DNA from: UBA7985 sp049612785
Lineage (GTDB): Bacteria; Pseudomonadota; Alphaproteobacteria; UBA7985
Reading direction: 5' to 3'
NCBI GenBank assembly: GCA_049612785.1
Contig: JBMZBW010000062.1
Coordinates: 1 to 14,637, forward strand
DNA length: 14,637 bases
Part shown: piece after piece, positions 13,506 to 14,637 of the stretch
Layout of the letters: each line of letters opens with the position of its first letter
Numbering within the stretch: position 1 is the first letter of the stretch
The notes under the pieces: model-generated
Database searches by the model: none
The model's input: only the letters and a program-made list of their open reading frames with translations
What the model was told of the DNA's origin: nothing
Position numbers and translations under genes: made by a program

Positions 13506-14637
13506 ATGAACTTCTCGCGATTCATCCCTATGTTGGGATGGGCGAAGACCTATTCCCTCTCCACCTTTTCCAGCGACCTGATCGCGGCGGTGATCGTGAC
13601 GATCATGCTGATCCCGCAGTCGCTGGCCTACGCCCTACTCGCTGGTGTCCCGCCACAGGTCGGGCTATACGCATCCATCGCGCCGCTCATCCTTTATGCC
13701 GTCTTTGGCACCAGCCGGGCTTTATCGGTTGGGCCGGTGGCTGTGGTGTCGCTGATGACGGCGGCGGCTATTGGGTCGCTGGGTCTGGGCAGTACAGCAG
13801 AATACATCGCAGCGGCCAGTGTTCTGGCGCTGATCAGTGGCGGGTTCCTCGTTTTGATGGGATTGCTGCGCCTGGGCTTTCTCGCCAACTTCCTCAGTCA
13901 TCCGGTGGTGTCGGGCTTCATTACCGCTTCAGGCATCATCATCGCAGCCAGCCAAGTGCGTCACCTGCTGGGCATCGAAGCGCACGGGCATACCCTGTGG
14001 CAACTGCTGCAATCAATGGCGCAGCACCTGGATCAGATCAACCTGCCCACGGTCCTGCTGGGCTTCAGCGCTCTGGCTTTCCTGTTTGCCGTGCGAAAGG
14101 GTCTGAAGGGCCTACTGATCCGTTTTGGTCTCAATCCCGGTGCAGCAGATCTGATCAGCAAAACCAGCCCGGTCTTTGCTGTCGTTGGCGCAACACTAAG
14201 CGTTTGGCTGCTGGATCTGCCATCCAAGGGGGTCGCGATCATCGGAACCGTTCCTTCAGGACTTCCGGGCTTGAACATCCCCCTGTTCGACGGCGATTTG
14301 TGGCTGGCGTTAGCCGGACCAGCGATCCTGATTTCTGTCATTGGATTTGTTGAATCGGTTTCCGTCGGTCAGACCCTTGCCGCCAAGCGCCGACAACGGA
14401 TTGACCCGGATCAGGAGCTCATCGGTCTGGGCGCATCCAACGTGTCTTCTGCGCTGACAGGCGGATTTCCGGTCACCGGCGGATTTTCACGCTCAGTGGT
14501 CAACTTTGACGCCGGTGCAGCAACCCCCGCCGCTGGCGCGTTCACAGCTTTGGCCATTGCCGTCGCCACACTGTTCCTCACGCCGCTGCTGTTTTTCCTG
14601 CCAAAGGCTGTGCTGGCGGCAACAATCATCGTCGCCG
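13506..14637 (+). CDS. SulP-family anion permease (partial, C-terminus beyond window)
   Basis: The frame from ATG 13506 stays open to the right edge, giving 377 codons of a SulP/SLC26 transporter. The signature LIPQSLAYALLAGVPP, then GLYASIAPLILYAVFGTS and LSVGPVAV, is near the N-terminus (about 35-85), followed by alternating hydrophobic spans. The later SulP motif SSALTGGFPVTGGFSRSVVN is near residues 318-337. The cytoplasmic STAS domain expected at the C-terminus lies outside the window. Family members move sulfate, bicarbonate or other anions, by symport or exchange. Following a persulfide dioxygenase gene, sulfate or sulfite movement is the likely role, possibly export of the oxidation product; this is inference. 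A weak GGA lies upstream of the ATG. A frame opening at 13472 is a shadow. Confidence 0.92.
   Translation, partial: MNFSRFIPMLGWAKTYSLSTFSSDLIAAVIVTIMLIPQSLAYALLAGVPPQVGLYASIAPLILYAVFGTSRALSVGPVAVVSLMTAAAIGSLGLGSTAEYIAAASVLALISGGFLVLMGLLRLGFLANFLSHPVVSGFITASGIIIAASQVRHLLGIEAHGHTLWQLLQSMAQHLDQINLPTVLLGFSALAFLFAVRKGLKGLLIRFGLNPGAADLISKTSPVFAVVGATLSVWLLDLPSKGVAIIGTVPSGLPGLNIPLFDGDLWLALAGPAILISVIGFVESVSVGQTLAAKRRQRIDPDQELIGLGASNVSSALTGGFPVTGGFSRSVVNFDAGAATPAAGAFTALAIAVATLFLTPLLFFLPKAVLAATIIVA

Noticed and set aside
13472..14353. Plus-strand 293-codon frame at the right end
   Set aside because: Shadow of sulP; the frame from 13506 gives the full SulP motifs and stays open to the edge.
1..14637. 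Mobile elements, CRISPR arrays, tRNA or rRNA genes
   Set aside because: No transposase or integrase frame, no regularly spaced repeats, and no cloverleaf or rRNA-like segment was seen.

Overview
The window looks like a chromosomal segment from an alphaproteobacterium, most likely a marine Rhodobacteraceae (Roseobacter-group) species. This rests on moderate-to-high GC, dense short operons, a tripartite tricarboxylate transporter next to amino-acid/betaine catabolism genes, a bacterial FeS-type (6-4) photolyase, and a PmpAB/persulfide-dioxygenase/SulP sulfur module. The organism call is inference from gene content only. No RNA genes, CRISPR arrays or mobile elements were seen.

Region 1 (1-3523): a tctA-tctB-tctC transporter operon on the minus strand, with tctC cut by the left edge. 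It is divergent from a LacI-family regulator on the plus strand. The roughly 150 bp between them holds a LacI-type operator (TGTAAA-CA-TTTACA) plus two more TGTAAA half-sites, so the regulator probably controls the transporter and itself.

Region 2 (3616-7894, plus strand): a secreted alpha/beta hydrolase of unknown substrate, then three tightly packed genes: a DHDPS/NAL-family lyase, a two-cysteine 4-hydroxyproline 2-epimerase and a DadA-like FAD oxidoreductase. Together they match the trans-4-hydroxy-L-proline route through cis-4-hydroxy-D-proline and pyrroline-4-hydroxy-2-carboxylate to 2-oxoglutarate semialdehyde. The final semialdehyde dehydrogenase is not in the window. The lyase gene is preceded by a terminator-like hairpin whose T-run touches the start codon and whose 3' arm carries the ribosome binding site. 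A competing small hairpin and a 9-codon ORF ending Pro-stop overlap its 5' arm, which looks like an attenuator and is the most unusual signal here.

Region 3 (7900-9039, minus strand): a Rieske oxygenase of the glycine betaine/stachydrine/carnitine type, convergent with the hydroxyproline genes. It may N-demethylate a betaine that feeds the same pathway.

Region 4 (9234-11476, plus strand): a CsgA-like short-chain dehydrogenase overlapping by ATGA with an FeS-BCP (6-4) photolyase.

Region 5 (11532-14637, plus strand): an AT-rich palindromic operator over a good sigma-70-like promoter, then pmpA, pmpB, a stand-alone ETHE1/Blh persulfide dioxygenase and a SulP permease cut by the right edge. This resembles the BigR/SqrR-controlled reactive-sulfur detoxification operons, although no repressor gene is in the window. 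A 13-bp perfect inverted repeat sits just before sulP.
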